From assembly GCA_022393335.1 (NCBI GenBank), contig JAJEKB010020160.1, positions 391,370-455,369 of the forward strand: 64,000 nucleotides of DNA, given 5' to 3'. Numbering within the stretch: position 1 is the first letter of the stretch; the number at the start of each line of letters is the position of its first letter. The position numbers and the translations under genes were made by a program. The notes beneath the pieces are model-generated. The model ran no database searches. It was not told the origin of the DNA and saw only the letters and a list, made by a program, of their open reading frames with translations. The stretch is from Macrotrachela quadricornifera. Its lineage: Eukaryota > Rotifera > Eurotatoria > Philodinida > Philodinidae. This document shows, in pieces, positions 46,041 through 58,972 of this stretch.

Positions 46041-47650
46041 CTAAACAGTTATTTTTAAGGAACTATTTAGTGTTTTCTGCAAACTTTTTTTTTCTTCATC
46101 ATCGATTCTGTTGTTCCAAAGATGTAGAATGGTGAGTGTCTATAATAAATAATGATATTGTAGAAATTCAGTTGATGACAAGAGAGTATGACTTACTCTA
46201 TTATTTTGTAATGCATTGGTAAGATGCCGTGCACCTTCATTGCCGATACTGTTGCCTTCAAGATACAAAGTTGTAAGTGTCTATAATGAATGATGCTAAC
46301 AGAACACTATGATCAATAAGAAGAAATCATGATTTACTTTATTATTTTGCAAGGCATTGGCCAGATACTGTGCACCTTCTGAGCCGATTCGGTTATGCTG
46401 AAGACCTAAAGTCGTGAGTGTCTATGATGAATAATGGTATTAGAAAGATGTGATTGATGTACAGAAAATATGATTTACTGTGTTATTTTGCAACATATTA
46501 GCCAGATGTCGTGCACCTTCAATGCCAATCCAATTACTTCCAACATTTAAAGTAGTGATTGTCTATAATGAATGATATTATCATAAAAACGCAATCAATG
46601 AGGAGAAAATGTAACCTTATTATTTAGTAAGGCATTGGCCCAATAGTATGCACCTTCGTCGTCGATTTTGTTCAAAGTAAGATTTACAGTTGTTAGTATC
46701 TATAATGAACGTAAATGTTGATTATGAAACACATTGACAGATCATTTATCTTACTGTATTACGTCGTAATGCATCTGCTAAACGCTTCATTTGTTGATTA
46801 TTGAATCTACCATAGTTTCCATCGAGTGTAATAAATGTCTATAGGCAGAATTTGATAGAAAGCCTATGTTCAAAATTTACAAGTTTATTTTAACTTTGAT
46901 TATTTACATAACATTTCTTTTACATTAAGGATCGATATATTCAAAAGAAATGAGACAAGAGAATATGACAGAAAAGAAAAGGTTCGCTAGTCTTTCAAAA
47001 TAATGGATTTTATAATGTCAATCAAGAGTCAGGCATGCCAATGAAAAAATATGAGCTAATTATTGAAGGATTCTGTTTAATATTCGGTGAAAATATATTC
47101 TTTGTTACTATTACTCGGAAAAAGCAGTGTTGTTATTCATAAACAAGTCAATAAAATCATTGAAACTGATTCAAAAACAAAATTTCGCTAATATTTGCTA
47201 TCGGCTGACATTCAACAGAGTGAGAATCTGTGATTTCAGATTAATAAGAGAATCAGTGACGCAGTCAGATAGGGAAATATGGAGATCGGTTCCCTCCAAA
47301 AAACTAACATATTTCAATACCTGAAGAAGATACGGACTGATTCGCTGTCCATAGACAAAAAATGCTTTTTTCTATTACGGTCCCTCCTTCTCCTCTCCGA
47401 AAAAAATTTCTGGCTGCATGCCTGAAGAGAACTGACGAAGTTTATCTATATTTGAAATGAATGATATGCTGAAAACGAATTTGTAAATAAATTTTACCTG
47501 GTATCGATAATAAGTATCTGTAATTGCATTTAATCGTGCACATACTTCACGGGCTGACAGAATAATATCTAATTCATCAAGATTGTCGAGAATCTTGTAC
47601 ACAATTTCGATGGGTAATGTATCAAGAGACCGAACAGTCCTGTTCGACAT
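46041..47650 (-). CDS. F-box and leucine-rich-repeat protein (223 aa, 7 exons)
   Basis: Exons (minus): 47650-47498, 46838-46755, 46699-46616, 46562-46479, 46421-46338, 46280-46197, 46139-46041. Exon 1 gives an F-box-like start (LDTLPIEIVYKILDNLDELD), used to dock on SKP1 in SCF ubiquitin ligases. The next five exons are each exactly 84 nt, phase 0, and each encodes one 28-residue ribonuclease-inhibitor-type repeat of the form TLTTLxLxxNxIGxEGAxxLAxAL. The last exon has a degenerate repeat (TLTILHLWNNRIDDEE) and the stop. All joins are in phase. Introns between repeats are about 55-60 nt, but the F-box exon is followed by a 659-nt intron that could hold further repeats lost or alternative exons. 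The target is unknown. The upstream in-frame leader (from 47893) looks like UTR. Confidence 0.8.
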
Positions 47651-48506
47651 TGGTGGCGTTAGTATTAAAATTGTATGTGTAAGTTTGGATGTTGGTGAGT
47701 TCCGTTTATTTTCAATGACGAAAACAACACTTGTATAGATAGAGAGAGAAAATACGTAAAGAGAAAAGAGAAGATAAAGACAATGTGAACGAACGAACGA
47801 AAAGAAAAGACGACATATATATGAATATATATGTGCGTGTGTTGGATATAACCTAGTGACATGGAAAAAAGACATATAGGAAACATTGAACATCTAATAT
47901 TAGATCATAGGAAAAAGTCCGCTCTATCGATATGGAAAAATCCCATATCAACAGTATGTATACTAATTTTTTTTTATATATGCACGTGTGTCTAGATGTT
48001 TATTGACAGTATTTCACTTATATTTATCATAATGCTACAATATGTTGTGTATGCGTAGAACGACAAAAATATGATGGTAATATTCGTAAAAACAATTATA
48101 TATCATTCTTTTTCCTTATCTTTAATGTTACGAAAAATATTTTCATTTTTCTCTCCTTTCGGATATGTACGATAATATAATTCAAATGATTGTCATTCCT
48201 TGTTTTCTTGTTTTTACAATATAAAAATAGAGAGAAAAAACTGAAGAAATAGACGAAACATGTGCAAGAAGACAGGCACATGTCAATGTCGACATTCTGA
48301 TTCTCTTCGTAATTCTATATGGTAAATAATACATTGTATATCATAGCAATGATAGAATTTCATCATTTACCAATAAAATCTGATAAAAATGTATATTTGT
48401 CTGTGTTCTCTTATTTTTTAAGTAATTAAAACAAAATCCAACAGTATTGCGAAATGTAAAAGAAAGAAACTCATAGCAAAAATGTTTTACAAAATCATTC
48501 AAAATT
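47651..48506. other. 5' flank of the F-box/LRR gene, nothing else recognised
   Basis: Rich in GT/AC and TATATA words. No further coding signal. Confidence 0.4.
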
Positions 48507-49191
48507 AGAGCTCGGACGAGTATAAGTGCAGCAAGTAAAAGTATTTTACCTGTATTTGAAGTGTATGTTCATCATAAACCTGTTTCTTATGATATGAACC
48601 GTCACTGATGATCGTAAAACACTATCTTAGTGTCATTTTACGGGCAACTAGTAAAAATACCAATATTGGAATGATATTTTGGCTTTCATCCATGGATAAA
48701 GTCCTTGCATAATACTTAGAAAAAACATATTGTTTCTCTTTCAAGTTTTTGAAACTGCTATAGATATCTATTAACAATATTGCTTGTTGGATATCTTATT
48801 TTAAATGAGTTTGATGTTCGACGGCAGTAGGAAGAATGCATATCAATTCAAACTGAAAATGTATGCACTTGTTTAGATTAAACTTTCGCAGCATTTTAAA
48901 GTGATCAATAAGATTTTGAAACACTGATTCCAAAGCTTTCAATGTATAATAATAATAAAAAATTTCATGAATTTGTTTTAGACCATTCCAAATCATTCTA
49001 TCAGTATAAATCATTTCTAAATTACATAAAACTGACAGATGTTTAAAATACATATCATTATATTGTTTCATGCTACGAGTGCAAAGTACAACCTTTTATA
49101 CTTCAGTATAAGTAAATATCTTGAAAAATATACTTCGTACTTATACTTTTACTCGAAAAAGTACAAGCACAAATACTTTCGTTCGAGCTCT
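48507..49191. repeat. candidate transposon remnant with AGAGCTCGRACGA ends
   Basis: AGAGCTCGGACGA at the left end and, inverted, AGAGCTCGAACGA at the right end. Inside both ends are repeated AAGTAAAAGTAT-type words (for example 48532-48543 and inverted at about 49145-49160). No target duplication is convincing and the interior has no transposase. It may be a non-autonomous element. Confidence 0.4.
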
Positions 49192-49829
49192 GATTAGTTC
49201 ATAAAAACAAAACACACGAAATTCAAATTGAACAACATCGTTTTCTACATGTGTTTATCAACGATGGATATCCTTTAGCGGCTAATTCTACTATACCCTA
49301 TTGCAGAATTAAAGGTACATATTCAATGAGAAAACCATAAAAATGTTCTGGTTTGGTGTGTGACCAAGAAATGTTAGATGTACGAATTGCTTTACATTCT
49401 TGTATTCAAGGCAGTTGGATTTGTGAAAAATACTTTTACAAGTACGTTAGTGATATAACACAAATTACATTCTCATCGTCAACTCTTTCATCCGATCATG
49501 AAATCAATGAATCTCATGATTGGGAAACATCCTACGATCCTGTTTGATAATGCTCAATTGCAGCCGTATTTCCAGCTAGAGTTAGATATTTGTTTTAATG
49601 ATTCGTTTTTTCTGTTGTTCATAATTAGACTAATAAAAAAGTCATTCAAGAGTCAAACTTTAGTATGTATTTTAATGAAACGAGAAGGTATTGGCTAATA
49701 CAAAGTTCCGCAAAAAAGCATTCTTGATATGACTCTATCGATAATGTAGCAATTTTTATTTTTTTATCTACTGAATATCAGTTCTAATAGTTTTCGTTCA
49801 TGGATGGAAAGAAGAAAAATAATACAATG
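49192..49829. other. no gene claimed
   Basis: A 64-codon frame (49353-49547, with segments DVRIALHSCIQGSWICEKYF) has a somewhat protein-like composition, but it overlaps another frame of similar size and no family is recognised. Confidence 0.35.
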
Positions 49830-50620
49830 TACAATGCAAAAGTAATGGCACAAAATGCTGACCCCTATTTTTGTTCGATAGAACGGTGTTCGAAGAAAAT
49901 TTTTTTTACTAAAAGATAAAACTTTCTGCTCTTTTGAATCATATATAATTTATTTTTCTAGCACGTTTATAGATGAAATCAGGTAATAAAAAAGAAGCGC
50001 ATCCTTAAAAACGTTCTGAACTTATCGTGATTATTTCATATAAATCCAAGTCCAAGAAAATGCTGAAATCTTGGTTTTCTTTTTTAAAGAATGCGCCTTA
50101 AAAAGCTCTATAAAAGCTGCCTGAATAAATCTCTATTGACTTGATCTGATGATGTTCTCGATACTTGAAACGAACACGTCACACAATATATTTTAGCATA
50201 ATAAAAATATTTATGAGACTTTTTCATCATGCCGACATCTCGGCTTAGGAAAATGACAACACCTTGATTGTTTTCTCACAAGATGCGCTGTTGAAAGCTA
50301 TAACAAGACTGTATAAACAAATTCTTATTCTAAAAGGAAAAAAGTCTTCCAAATATTTTTATTATGCTAAATAGAGTGAGACATAGCACCGACATTTGAC
50401 TTGTTAATTTTAAATATGGGAGACATCATCAGAGCAAGTTAAAAATAGATTTTTGCTTACATTTTTTGTAGAACTTTTCATGGCGCATTTTTTAAGAAAA
50501 AGAATCAAAACTATATCATTTATCTGTGATGAGATATCTGCAAAATACCGAATGTTGCAATCTTTATGCCGCGCCAGGTATTTCAAGATCATTATCAGAA
50601 ATAAGATTTTCATCATTCTC
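49830..50620. repeat. right arm of an inverted duplication, with nested copies
   Basis: Inverted partner of 45120-45905. The interior holds extra inverted pieces. A block around TTTAGCATAATAAAAATATTT near 50192-50215 is repeated inverted near 50352-50375, and two further diverged copies of the GCGC...AAAAGCTCTA...AAA segment sit near 50093 and 50283. This points to repeated insertion of one element into itself or local rearrangement. Confidence 0.6.
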
Positions 50621-51560
50621 AATCAACTAAAAGAAGTATTTCTTTAGTTACTGTTGAATATAAGATAAGACACTTCGAACGATACATCGATTTAATTACA
50701 AAATATTTTACCAGTCATTGTTCATGGAAGATATTCGTCAATTATCTTCATCAGAATTTTTCTATATCATTTCCAGTAACTAGGACAATAATGTTCAAAT
50801 GTCCTTTTCTCAAACGATTATTCCAATCCTTCTGTTGAAACATCATTAACAAGTGAAGAATAGTAAACAATCAGGTGAATAAGAGCAGTATATAGCGAAA
50901 ACAGAATTATTTTGAAATGAAAATTAGTTTAGCCATTGCAACAATTATCTGTTGTGGAACTTTCGTTTTACGGGATGATATATATATGATATTTTATAAA
51001 TGATATTTGCCATCAGTTTTATCAATAATATATCTTAAATAACTGGATACTGATGATTAATTGGAGATCGTACATTTAAAAGTAGTTCTTAAGTTAAGAA
51101 AAAGAAAAAGCATGAACACATACATAAGGCATTTAAAAAGTATCTAAGCTAGTTTTATTAAAAAACTACAAAACAGTTACATCTATCAATGTATGTGCTC
51201 TTTCTTGCAATATTCTGAAAGTTTTGTATAGCTGCTGTAGAATTATCTTTCGACATCTTGTTCAGATACTGATATATAGATGAACTTAAGGAACTTCGAT
51301 CATTGTAGTGCCTTCCTATAAATTAAGAGAATAAAGTAGATGAGAAAGCAACTCGTATTATAAATTGTGAATAGTAGAAGAAACAAGATGTAATGTATAT
51401 GTTGAAGCATTATCATGTTGAAAGATAATACAAATTGAAATGAAACTTTGCAGTTATTTTTCAGTTTCTAGATGTAGCTCATTTACTAAACTATTTCCAT
51501 TATATATCTTCATACTGTCGCATCCATTGATACAGGTTTTTTGTAAATACTGTTCGTCTA
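50621..51560. other. non-coding, possibly the tail of a mariner relic
   Basis: No intact gene. On the minus strand, 51555-51500 reads RRTVFTKNLYQWMRQYEDI with open frame and may be more of the adjacent mariner relic. Confidence 0.35.
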
Positions 51561-52023
51561 CTTTTCTGGTTTAAGTTTTGTTGTGGTTGATGAATCAGCT
51601 TGTCTCTAGTATTTTTAGATGATTGTTTTTGATTCAAGTTGATAGTAATAGAGTCCCGATTCATCATCAATTTAAATTCGAAAAAGAAAGTCATTTTCTT
51701 CAAATGAATAACGAATTAAAAGTTCTTGACATACATGAATGTGTTCGTGTCTTTGATTAGGTGCTAGTAAATGTGGCATCATCTTGAAAAAAACTTTAGT
51801 CCTATGTCATTGAGCATGAACAACACCATACATCATGTTGGTTACTAACAGTTTTGATTATATATTGTAATCATCAATGTTTAATTGTCTATCGTAAAAA
51901 TGATGATATCCATTCAACACCTGTTATACCTATTGTAGCATGATCATCATAAACTACCAGCATACGTTCATAAATACTAAATGGAAATTGTTCTTTCAAA
52001 AGTCCGATTACTTTTCGAATGGC
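51561..52023 (-). pseudogene. mariner/Tc1 transposase relic
   Basis: Decayed coding blocks in mariner order on the minus strand. FSIYERMLVVYDDHATIG resembles the N-terminal helix-turn-helix (usual form: L-x-x-V-Y-G-D-D-A-P). KVFFKMMPHLLAPNQRHEH and CQELLIRYSFEENDFLFRI resemble the linker (usual form: W-V-P-H-x-L-T-x-x-Q-K). IDDESGLYYYQLESK fits the catalytic T-G-D-E-S-W motif with its first Asp, and DSSTTTKLKPEK fits the segment after it. Several stops and frame changes interrupt it and the DNA between the N-terminal and linker blocks is short, so it has also suffered deletions. It cannot encode an active enzyme. It sits just downstream of the GH3 gene. Confidence 0.7.
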
Positions 52024-52262
52024 CTATGTATATGTGTATTACCTTCACATCTATTCCTATAAGTTATGAGTTTATACTATGAATAGCATTTTCGTATATT
52101 GAATAAATTAGAAGTTTATCTTTTTTTATTCCTCTCTCATATAAGTTTTATGAGAGAAATTAATATAGACTAAACATTCTACAGAAAATGAAAAAGAAAT
52201 TTCTGGTTTTATTTTATCACAGTTTCTCAATAAATAGTTTTGAAAAAAAATAATATATAAAT

Positions 52263-54642
52263 TTATGACCATCGAGCTGGTTTTCCTTTTAAATCAATTG
52301 TATACATATGTTGTTGTCCAATAAGAATTCGATGTGAACCTGGTTCTAACCATTTTGATCCATCATGTGTCACTGTTAATAATGAATCAATATTAAGTGG
52401 AAAAAAGACTTGAGTTGTTTCATTAATATTTAAATGAACACGTTCAAAACCAAATAATTTTTTAATTGGTGGTGTTTGGTCACCTAATGATTTTCTTGGT
52501 GGTGTAATATATGCAAGAACAACATCATCACCAGCCATTCCACCTGTATTTGTTACATTAACACGATATAAATGTAAAAGAACTTTTTTTTCATTATAAT
52601 TATTTTTCATTAATGATTCAATTGAAAATATTGAATTAATTGAATTATTATACCATGAATATTGAAATGTTGTATATGAAAGACCATAACCAAATTCAAA
52701 AACTGCTTTTCCTGTATAAAATTTATATGTTCTACCAGGATTTGTTGATGATGGTCTCATTTGCATATCAAACATACTAACAGCATCAACATATGATGCA
52801 GGATATATTGTTATTGGTAAACGTCCACCGGGATTATATTGACCAAACATAACATTAGCTAGAGCAAGACCACCTGATTGTCCACTATAACCCATCCAAA
52901 TAAGACTTCCATATTGATTTGAATCACGTATATACGATAAATCAAGACTACTACCAGACATAATAACAACATGAAGCGGAGAATGAACAACTTTTTCAAG
53001 TTGTTTTAGTAAATTTAATTGTACATCAGGTAATGCAATTGATGTTCGATCATGACCTTCAGATTCCATCGATTGATCAATACCACCAAAGAAAAAAACA
53101 ATATCAGATGATTGAGCTAATTGAATAGCTTGTGCAAAACCACTTTCATCACTATCAGATATTTTACAACCATAAGCAAATGATATATTAACTGAATGAC
53201 CTAAAATAAAAACAAAAAAAAAATGAAATCAAAATAAAATAAATTATTAATAATTACCATGTGTTACGCTGTTAAATGCTGTTACAGGATCAAATAAGAA
53301 CGGTGCTTTTCCAAAATAATTTCCTTGCATTAATTCAGTTGCATTTGCTGTTGGTCCAATCAATGCAATCTTTTTATTTTGTAATTGATTAATATCTAAT
53401 GGTAATGCTTTATTTTGATTTTTTAATAAAACAATACTTTCTTGTGCAGCTACTAATGATAATTGTCTTGATTCTAATGTATCTACATCAGCTTTAGATA
53501 ATTTTCTATATGGTTGTTGTTCAGGTGGATCAAAATATCCAAGTCGAATAAGAACATTAAATGTTCTCTCAAGTGCTTGATCAATATCACTTTCAACAAT
53601 TGTTTTTTTATCTAATGCTTCTTGAGTATGTTTTGAATAAAAATCTCCACAATTAAGATCTGTACCAGCATGTAATGCAACAGCAACTGTATCTTCTACT
53701 GTTGTTGTATAATGATGTGCATCCATAATTGTAGCAACTGCACCACAATCACTAACAACAAATCCATCAAGATGATATGATTCACTACAATAAGAATAAG
53801 TAAATAAATTTTTATTAAAAAGAAAATCTTTTTTACCGTGCAATTGTTTCAATTATAAATTTATTTGCACATGATGGAACACCATTAACAGCATTATAAC
53901 TGCACATAATACTTGCAACTTTTGCATCACGTATACAAGATTCAAATGGTGGATTATATGTTTCAATAAGATCTTGATCACTAACAATAGCATTAAAATG
54001 AAAACGATCTGTACCATTCCAATTTTCTAAATCATAAGCAGCATAATGTTTACAATCAGCACCTATTTTTAAATATCGTTCATCATCACCACGTTGTAAA
54101 CCATTAATTAATGCATAAACATATTGTGATGTTAAAAATGGATCTTCTCCTGGTGTTTCTTGACCACGACCCCATCGAGGATCACGAAATATATTTATAT
54201 TTGGTGTAAAAAAAATTAAACCAGCACGGCCTTCATTATTAAATGCACGTGCTTCAGTTGATATAACACCAGCAATACGATGAACAAGATCCATATTAAA
54301 TGTAGCACCAAGATTGATTGGCATTGGAAAACTTGTAGCTGCTGGTAGATCACCACCAAATGAAACACCAGGTGAATATGCTACACCATGTAAAGCTTCT
54401 GACCACCATTCAAATTTAGGTAAACCTAGACGAGGTATAGCCTCTGCTGTTGTTACCAGTTGAGTGATTTTTTCAGCTGTTGTCATACGATGAATTAAAT
54501 CAGCAGCTCGTTGTCGAGATGGAAGAGATTGATCACATATGGGAAATGTTGATAGTGGACCTGATTTACAATCAGGAAAACTTGGTGTTTGTGCATTGAT
54601 AATAATCACAAAATTTAATAATAATATTAGAAAAGTATACAT
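52263..54642 (-). CDS. secreted GH3 beta-xylosidase/beta-glucosidase (756 aa, 3 exons)
   Basis: Exons (minus): 54642-53837, 53784-53258, 53200-52263; phases agree. The signal peptide is MYTFLILLLNFVIIINAQ. The GH3 barrel holds EKITQLVTTAEAIPRLGLP, WWSEALHGVAYSPG, FTPNINIFRDPRWGRGQETP, KHYAAYDLENW and the nucleophile in GFVVSDCGAV (Asp281). The C-terminal sandwich domain has IALIGPTANATELMQGNY and MGYSGQSGGLALANVMFG, followed by a fibronectin-III-like end (VNVTNTGGMAGDDVVLAYI). WWSEALHG and the missing PA14 insert fit the xylan 1,4-beta-xylosidase subgroup of fungi and plants. It likely acts on xylo-oligosaccharides outside cells or in the gut. GH3 of this type is uncommon in animals, and few introns again suggest acquisition from a non-animal donor. 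Confidence 0.88.
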
Positions 54643-56062
54643 AATATTGGTTGGATTTTTCTTATATGAATATTTTAACTAAATAAAATGTCTATTTTGG
54701 GTTATATGACATATATAAATATGAATAAAAGTACGAGAACAAAGGTTCTTTTGAGATAACCGAAAAGATAACTTGCTTATTGATAAGAAAAGAGGTGGTT
54801 CGAGGCAGGTATCACCGCCAAAGTCGCCCCTCAAGATGTAGTTTTTCTATAAGTTTATATGAGATAAGATTCTTTCATAAATCATATTTGATTTTTAAAT
54901 ACTATCTTAGAATAAATATTTAGTTATAAAATTAAAAAAGACAAAATTAAAAGACTTTGTTTATAAATGTTTTTCATGTATTTATAGCTTAATACGTCGA
55001 TTATAGGTTTTAATATATCTTCTGACTCGTTTGGTTCTTTTTAGATAAGATAAATTATTTATGCCATTGTCTTCATCACATTTTTTCTTATGTAAACTGT
55101 AATCTCAACAATTTATCATATTCAAAAATATGTCGATCTCTATATAGTATTTTGTTTTTGATGTATGATAATTTTTGATGCTTTAGCAATTCTTTTTCTT
55201 TCGCTTTTATTCTCACATTCCATATAAACAAATTTAAATCTGAAAGAAAACAAAGGAAACAGATATGTATGATAGTTTGTGACTATGTTATGATCCAATA
55301 ATAAAGATATATTAAAAGATTGTGTCCAATTTGTTGTATATGAGACAAACATATTACGATTGTATATTTTGAGAATTTCAAACTTAATCAGTATTGATAT
55401 AGATAAACATCAGATATCATCTACCTAAGCTTTAATTCGTTAATAATTCTAATTTAAAGTATATACTGTTTTGACAGGTATATTATTATCAGTAAAGATG
55501 TAAATGTTTAATTTAATTTAATTAAATGTTAGTAATAACGGTCTTTTTTTGCACCAATCACAATAAAAGTCATCTACACTACAGAATGATGCATCAATGC
55601 ACTTAAAAATTCAAAAGCTTCACATACGGCTCAGTTTTTCAAATACAATACATATTGTTGTTTGATTAGGTATCAGATAATATAATTCATAAATTTCAAA
55701 AAGATTCTTGAAATATACTACTGAAATGTTCAATTGATTATATAAAAAATAGATATAATTAATCCTCATATCTAAATATTGTAAATATGTCGAATGTCTT
55801 TCTTCATTTTACATTTGTTACTCCATCTCCTAATGATTCATATTCATAAAATAATATTCTATCTTGAGTGAATAGTTCAGCAATTAAATGACAAGAACTA
55901 CTATCCTTCTTGCTTTCTATAACTTAAGATAAAACTTATTTACATTATCTTAATTCAAAAGAAGATCAATTGATGTAACATGACTTTATTTTTAGAAAAA
56001 ATGAAATAATTGATGATACATATATTAATTTAAAAAATATTCGATTATTGCTTGTTTTTAAA
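54643..56062. other. intergenic, nothing recognised
   Basis: Shared 5' flank of the GH3 gene and 3' flank of the next glycosidase. A GC-richer patch at 54790-54835 (CAGGTATCACCGCCAAAGTCGC) stands out from its surroundings but matches nothing I recognise. Confidence 0.4.
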
Positions 56063-58415
56063 TTAATTTATTTCAGTACAAGAAACATCATATCGATTAA
56101 TTTCCAATTGTGCATGACCTGCATTAGATGAAATATAACAAGGTATCGAACGAATACCATATTGTGAATGATAAACAGTAAATGAAACTATTTCAGGAGC
56201 TGGACCTGTCATAATAATTGTTGTTTGAACTTCATCATAATTAATATTTATTGAATTAATTCGTTGTCGACTAACATGTGTCCATTTACCTGATTCACCT
56301 ATTAATGCATGTTTGGTTTGATGAGTATCATTAAATTGCCATAATGGTGATATATACCAAAGACAAAATGATGAATTATTACATTTATTAGCTGATATAT
56401 AAAGTGGATTATGATCATCAAAAATCGAAAAACTAGTTGAATTTTCATAAGACCAAATAATTCCTGATTTAGCTTTAATCATTGAAGGATAAATTAAATA
56501 ATCTTTTTTCATTGCTGATGCAAATATAATATAAAATGTTTGATTATTTCTATTAAAAAACGAATATTTAATATATAACAAAAATAAATAAATAAATAAA
56601 TATAACTTACATAGTTGTTTGAGTTGAATAAAGTTCTCCTTGTATATTTCCATTATTTTCAGCCCAATCAGCAATTAATGAATCAATCATTGTTATTGGT
56701 CGATCTGGTTTTAAAATAAGTCCATCTTGTCGACAACATCGCATAATATGTTCATTATTAGTATAATTAATTGCATCACCTGGACCAACAGGACCTGTTG
56801 AAAGTATTGACATAACTATTTCTCGATCAGGAAGTGGTTCCATAGCAGATGGTTTATAAGAAGAACCAGGTTCATTTGAAGTTGACCAAAAAACATCTTT
56901 AAATGGTGCTATACCAAGTGCATCAGATAACATACTTGTTATTCCAATATTCCATTGAATATCTTGATGAACAATATGTGATGTATAATCACTTGATACT
57001 CGTGCTTGTGTTACTCGTGGTATTTCAAGTGCTTGAAGTGCATGACGAGGATAAGATGAACAATATTGAATAGTAATTCCAGCTTTTTCTGCTCCTTCAC
57101 TCATTGATATTAACCATTGACGTCCAAGATTAATATCTGTACGCAATGGAATAAATTTTGATGTTTGAGCATGTAACCAATCTTGTTCATACATAATAAG
57201 ACCCCAATTATGTGATGCATCACTTAATAAATCAATCCAAAATGAATCATTTCCTAATGGTAATGACATTTGACTAATATTATCAAAAATAAAACTATAT
57301 TTATCTGAATAAACTGTATCTAATGCCCAATAACGATTATGTGCTGCTAATGGAATATTATTCATTTGATGATATACAGATGGAAGACCATCAGGAAATA
57401 TATCCGGTCGAGATTTCCATTGACTTACCCCACCTTGTAAACCTTTATAATACCACCATGAATCTAATTGAATATAATGAAATGGAAGTGTTAATTTTTT
57501 ATGAATAGATAAAATTGTTTCTTCATAATTTAATCCTGATTCTGTATTATAATAATAATAAGCACCACCATCTGTATAATAACCAAGATAATTTATAGTT
57601 ATATCATTAAGACGATATTGATTAGTTCGATTATATGCTCGTTGCATTATATTACCCCATTCTCTAATACCTTCATTAATACCTCGTGGTGAATAAAAGA
57701 CAATCATTGAATGATTATAATTAGCTGGAATATTTATCATTGAACCCATAACACCATATTGTAATATATTATTTTGTTGATTTAATGATGTTGCCATAAA
57801 TTGAGAAAATGGTGAAAGAATTAAAACATCATTTTGTCCATGTTGTGTTAAATTAAAAATTACAACTGGTCCTGATTCTATACTTGATTTAATAATTGTA
57901 CTTGATGATTTCCAAATCCCAGCATGCATATCATCATAACCCATCATAACACCTTCAAATGTAAAATAACCTCGATAATCATTTGTATCAATTTGTTCAA
58001 TTTTAAATGATGGAAATACTGTTCGAACTTGATCCATATTAAGACCAATATTATTTGTTAACATTTTTATACCAGTATTTAAATGAAATGTTATTCCGGA
58101 AAATGAATTCCATTGACGAATATGACCAGTAACATTTATAGATATTCCATCTAGATTTAAATTATATATCAATTGAGTTTCATTCCAACTACCTAAATTA
58201 GGATCATCACCATGTATAACATGTGTATCAATAAGAGAAAGTGAACTATCATTTGTTGAATACCATCGATCATTAACATATAAAGCAGCACTAGCTGAAC
58301 GAAGCCAGATGTTATTATCAACACTAATATTGTACTCTCCTTTTATTTGATCTACAGAAATTCGTACATCACACCAACATTGCACTATCAACACAACAAA
58401 TATTGCAAGATGCAT
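56063..58415 (-). CDS. secreted alpha-glycosidase-like protein, clan GH-D/GH36-like (763 aa, 2 exons)
   Basis: Exons (minus): 58415-56611 and 56549-56063; the join reads TQTTI-NNQTFYIIFAS in phase. The signal peptide MHLAIFVVLIVQCWC is followed by a beta-rich N-terminal domain (residues about 20-260). A TIM-barrel-like part includes YLGYYTDGGAYYYYN, FHYIQLDSWWYYKG (the place of the substrate-binding DDGW loop of raffinose synthase/alpha-galactosidase), GLIMYEQDWL, and IQYCSSYPRHALQALEIPRV. A small C-terminal beta domain ends it. The overall order suggests GH36/GH27-type alpha-galactosidase relatives, but catalytic Asp residues cannot be assigned with certainty and GH31 or an unnumbered family is possible. 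Many N-x-S/T sites agree with secretion. A second in-frame Met at 58439 would extend the signal by eight residues. Confidence 0.65.
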
Positions 58416-58972
58416 TGTCGAACAAAAAATAAATAACATAAGATGAAGGTAAGAGATAACATGATATCTAAATATATATGGTCAATTCAAAAAAAAACGA
58501 CTTTAATATCAATGATTACAAAAACTATATCTTTTTTTGCGGCAAAAAAAAGTCGGTCCTATCTTTATTACAATATTATATTTATAATCAGAGTTTTTTG
58601 CTTTTATCTTATTTTTAAGTACATTGACAAAAAAAAAGACCGAGAAAGATTAATATAGTATACATGACGATCATAGTATGAGAAATAGATTTCTATTATT
58701 TAATTATTGTATTTTATTTCTGTTTAGTCATAAGAAAGGTCAACATGTTAATTCGATAGTACTGAAAAATGAATCATGTTATTGTTATAAAACTATAAGA
58801 ATAAAATATAACATATTCACATTCATTTTATGCCAATTGTTCTATTACTCTCATAAGGTAATATGCTCTTTTAAATAGTCGATCACTCATTTCAAAATGA
58901 TAAAGGTTATTTCATTATATAAAAACGATAGTGTATTTATTCATTTAACAATACTTTGTTGTTTTTTTTACG
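58416..58972. other. short intergenic region between divergent genes
   Basis: About 560 bp shared by the minus-strand glycosidase and the plus-strand pentapeptide gene. Short frames here are Phe/Ile/Lys-rich and not credible. Confidence 0.4.

Noticed and set aside
48796..49071. 91-codon minus-strand frame as a gene.
   Set aside because: It lies inside the candidate repeat 48507-49191, has no recognisable domain, and is not needed to explain anything.
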